Shown here one piece after another: positions 37,872 to 39,774 of a DNA stretch of 39,774 nucleotides (positions are counted from its first letter, which is position 1; the number at the start of each line of letters is the position of its first letter). Below the pieces are notes generated by a model. It saw only the letters and a program-made list of their open reading frames with translations, ran no database searches and had not been told where the DNA came from. Location of the stretch: assembly GCA_964482055.1 (NCBI GenBank), contig CAYZVX010000016.1:1-39774 (forward strand), in the 5' to 3' direction. The position numbers were made by a program, and so were the translations under genes. This DNA comes from G020354085 sp964482055. Lineage in GTDB: Bacteria > Pseudomonadota > Gammaproteobacteria > Acidiferrobacterales > Sulfurifustaceae.

Positions 37872-39119
37872 GTGCCGCCGCTGCTGCAAGGCATCCTCGG
37901 TGTCGTGGCGCTGCTGGCGCTCGCCTGGGCGATGAGCGAGGACCGGCAGCGCTTCCCGTGGCGCCTCGTTGCGGCGGGGCTCGCGCTGGCGTTCATCCTC
38001 GCCGCGGCCCTCCTCAAGCTGCCGGCGTTCAAGGCGGTCTTCGCACTGCTCAATGATGTGCTCGGCGCCCTGGAACGCGCGACCCAGGCCGGGACATCGT
38101 TTGTCTTCGGCTTTCTCGGGGGCGGGCCGCTGCCGTTCGCCGAGACCGCACCGGGCTCGAGCTTCGTGCTCGCGTTTCGGGCCCTGCCGCTGGTGCTGGT
38201 GGTGAGCGCGCTGTCCTCGCTGCTGTTCTACTGGCGGGTCTTGCCGCTCGTGGTGAGGGGCGTGTCGCGCGTTCTGCAGAAAACGCTCGGCATCGGCGGC
38301 GCGCTCGGGGTGAGCGCCGCCGCCGACATCTTCGTCGGCATGGTGGAAGCGCCGCTTTTCGTGCGCCCCTACCTCAAGCACATGACGCGCTCGGAGCTCT
38401 TCTCGGTCATGACCTGCGGCATGGCGACGATCGCCGGCACCGTGATGGTGCTGTACGCGAGCCTGTTGAGCCCGGTGATCCCGGACGCCATGGGCCACAT
38501 CCTGTCGGCGTCGCTGATCGGCGTGGTGGCCGGTCTGGTGCTGGCGGGCGTGATGATTCCGCCACAGCCGGCGGCCACGGCCGGCGCGATTACCCCGCCG
38601 CAGGAGGCGCGCGGCGCCATGGACGCGGTCACGCAGGGCGCGCTCGCCGGCGTGCAGCTGCTCGCCAACATCATCGCCATGCTGATCGTGCTGGTGGCGC
38701 TCGTGAGCCTCGCCAATATGGTGCTCGGGCTGCTGCCGGAGTGGGGCGGGCGGCCGATCACGCTGCAGCGTTTGCTCGGATTGGTGATGGCGCCGGTGGT
38801 GTGGCTGGCCGGCATTCCGTGGAGCGAGGCCCAGGCGGCGGGCGCGCTGATGGGCACGAAGACGGTGCTGAACGAGCTGGTCGCCTATGTCGAGCTCGCG
38901 GGGCTTGCGCCCGGCACGCTCTCGGAGCGTTCGCGCGTCATCATGCTTTACGCGCTGTGCGGCTTCGCCAACCTCGGCAGTCTCGGCATCTTGATTGGCG
39001 GTCTCGGGACCATGGTGCCGGAGCGTCGATCCGAGATCGTGGCGCTCGGCATGAAGTCGATCGTGAGCGGCACGCTCGCCACGCTGGTCAGCGCCGCGCT
39101 CGTGGGGCTGTGGTTGTAG
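37872..39119 (+). CDS. concentrative nucleoside transporter (CNT/NupC family)
   Basis: 415 aa from GTG 37872, chosen because GAGGAA lies seven bases upstream and the protein then starts VPPLLQGILGVVALLALAWA, the usual first CNT span. Family motifs: VSAAADIFVGMVEAPLFVRP, YLKHMTRSELFSVMTCGMAT, IAGTVMVLYASLL, the repeat LLANIIAMLIVLVALVSLAN, TKTVLNELVAYVELAGL and the C-terminal LYALCGFANLGSLGILIGGL. It imports nucleosides through the inner membrane by symport with H+ or Na+. The frame is open far upstream, but that is antisense-frame shadow of the GGDEF-EAL gene. Its 3' end overlaps the end of the convergent histidine phosphatase gene by 32 bp. Confidence 0.92.
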   Translation: MPPLLQGILGVVALLALAWAMSEDRQRFPWRLVAAGLALAFILAAALLKLPAFKAVFALLNDVLGALERATQAGTSFVFGFLGGGPLPFAETAPGSSFVLAFRALPLVLVVSALSSLLFYWRVLPLVVRGVSRVLQKTLGIGGALGVSAAADIFVGMVEAPLFVRPYLKHMTRSELFSVMTCGMATIAGTVMVLYASLLSPVIPDAMGHILSASLIGVVAGLVLAGVMIPPQPAATAGAITPPQEARGAMDAVTQGALAGVQLLANIIAMLIVLVALVSLANMVLGLLPEWGGRPITLQRLLGLVMAPVVWLAGIPWSEAQAAGALMGTKTVLNELVAYVELAGLAPGTLSERSRVIMLYALCGFANLGSLGILIGGLGTMVPERRSEIVALGMKSIVSGTLATLVSAALVGLWL

Positions 39120-39654
39120 CCGGCGGCAGCTCGCACTCGACGATTTCGCAGTTGCCAAAGGCGAGTCTTTCCATTTCCTCGTCCCGCAGGCCGCGCAGGT
39201 GCGCCGCGATGACGCGCAGCGTCTCCTCGTGCGCGACTACCAGCACGACCGATTCCGGGCGCCGCCGCAGCCGCTCGAGAAACGGCAACACCCGGGCCTT
39301 GTAGTCGAGCAGCGATTCCCCGCCGTTGACACGCCGGTGCAGCCGGTCCTGACCGGTGGCAGCGAAATACTCGGCCACCGGCCGATTGTTGAAGCCGGAG
39401 CGAATGTCGTTGAGCTCGGCGCATGCCGTGATCGGCGCCGCATGGTTGCGGTTGATGATCTCGGCGGTCTGGCGGGTGCGCGGCAGCTGCGACACGAAGA
39501 TGTGCTCGATTCGCGCCGCGCGCAGCGCTACGGCCGCCGCCTGCGCCTGCCGCCGGCCGAGATCGGTGAGGTATACCGCATCGCGCGGATCGTCGTTGCA
39601 CAGCCCGAGCAGGTTGTAATTGGTCTGCCCGTGGCGCATGAGGAAAAGCTTCAC
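39088..39654 (-). CDS. histidine phosphatase (phosphoglycerate mutase-like) protein
   Basis: 188 aa from GTG 39654 (VKLFLMRHGQTNYN), with GGGGA seven bases upstream; the frame opens slightly earlier at a TTG but homology starts here. The RHG motif with the phospho-accepting His (LFLMRHGQTNYN), LTDLGRRQAQAAA, IFVSQLPRTRQTAEII, NGGESLLDYKARVLPF and VLVVAHEETLRVIAAHL (second catalytic His) define the family. Members are phosphatases such as CobC, SixA or sugar-phosphate phosphatases; the substrate is not predictable. Its last 32 bases overlap the transporter gene tail to tail. Confidence 0.9.
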   Translation of the reverse strand: MKLFLMRHGQTNYNLLGLCNDDPRDAVYLTDLGRRQAQAAAVALRAARIEHIFVSQLPRTRQTAEIINRNHAAPITACAELNDIRSGFNNRPVAEYFAATGQDRLHRRVNGGESLLDYKARVLPFLERLRRRPESVVLVVAHEETLRVIAAHLRGLRDEEMERLAFGNCEIVECELPPATTTAPRARR

Positions 39655-39698
39655 GGTCGGTCCCCGCAAGGCAGTCGTGTGTTGAGCGCTCGCCCCGT

Positions 39699-39705
39699 TA
39701 TTATA
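39699..39705. promoter_or_regulatory. overlapping divergent -10 elements (TATTAT + / TATAAT -)
   Basis: The TATTATA core contains TATAAT on the minus strand (39705-39700), giving the phosphatase a start near 39693 and a leader of about 39 nt with the GGGGA ribosome site. It also contains TATTAT on the plus strand (39699-39704), six bases before the GTG at 39711, the leaderless geometry. No good -35 is visible on either side. Use in both directions would make the two genes compete for RNA polymerase. Confidence 0.4.
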
Positions 39706-39710
39706 TCGAG

Positions 39711-39774
39711 GTGCTGCACACGCCGGCGGTCGAAACGGCCTTCATCACCGGGGGCTCGCGCGGGAAAGAGTGTA
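39711..39774 (+). CDS. probable short-chain dehydrogenase, first codons only (partial at right edge)
   Basis: From GTG 39711 the translation is (M)LHTPAVETAFITGGSRG, the start of a Rossmann-fold SDR in which TGGSRGIG binds NAD(P). The expected next residues (IG) do not appear: the window ends KEC, because the last 13 bases resemble sequencing adapter. The start codon follows a -10-like TATTAT by six bases. With only about 18 real codons, assignment is tentative. Confidence 0.45.
   Translation, partial: MLHTPAVETAFITGGSRGKEC
39762..39774. other. probable Illumina adapter remnant at the contig end
   Basis: GGGAAAGAGTGTA at the very end is identical to part of the reverse complement of the Illumina universal adapter, whose forward form begins with ACACTCTTTCCC. 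The SDR glycine motif in the same place is broken exactly here, which supports an artefact. Confidence 0.6.

Overview
The window is a GC-rich chromosomal segment of a Gram-negative proteobacterium, most likely a gammaproteobacterium. This rests on an RlmKL-type fused 23S rRNA methyltransferase, long-form MsrA, GltIJKL-type transporter, type II pseudopilin, several c-di-GMP proteins and a double-length UvrA. It is ordinary core and accessory housekeeping DNA: I see no phage, IS element, CRISPR array, tRNA or rRNA. It is draft assembly: 100 N lie at 5340-5439, and the last 13 bases look like Illumina adapter.

Layout. From 1 to 22.1 kb nearly everything is on the minus strand: an FtsX-like permease (cut by the left edge) with its ATPase, a multicopper oxidase lipoprotein, a membrane-anchored amidohydrolase-like protein, a giant four-ATPase UvrA, a sensor GGDEF-EAL protein with a lone GspG-like pseudopilin, PEP carboxylase, a gltIJKL-type amino-acid ABC transporter and a DUF3775 protein. 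A DUF411 protein at 11.2 kb is the only plus-strand gene there. At 22.1 kb the strand switches to pyruvate kinase (+), followed by RlmKL (-). From 25.9 kb most genes are on the plus strand: an unusual methyltransferase with an FKBP/SlyD-like front part, a small unknown protein, a DEDD exonuclease-fold protein, a GAF/HD-GYP c-di-GMP phosphodiesterase next to a MESH1-type (p)ppGpp hydrolase, a YkgJ-type Cys-cluster protein and a PlsB-like acyltransferase. Two minus-strand genes follow (YkgJ type and a 74-aa unknown), then DUF488, an exported methyltransferase, MsrA, a membrane PAS-PAS-GGDEF-EAL protein, a CNT nucleoside transporter, a histidine phosphatase (-) and the first codons of a probable short-chain dehydrogenase (+).

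The strongest unusual signal is inside uvrA. A 105-bp (35-codon) tandem repeat sits in frame between the ABC signature and the Walker B strand of the fourth ATPase site, and the assembly gap lies within it. The repeat phase on both sides predicts a true gap of 53+105n bases, which restores the frame, so the apparent break is an assembly artefact. Each unit contains inverted repeats whose RNA loops on the uvrA mRNA carry GGA.

Functional themes are DNA repair (UvrA), second-messenger turnover (three c-di-GMP proteins and a ppGpp hydrolase), central carbon and amino-acid uptake (ppc, pyk, gltIJKL), and periplasmic or metal functions (multicopper oxidase, DUF411). Several genes have a -10-like hexamer ending 5-6 nt before the start codon, suggesting leaderless transcripts. 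No convincing rho-independent terminator with a U tract was found.
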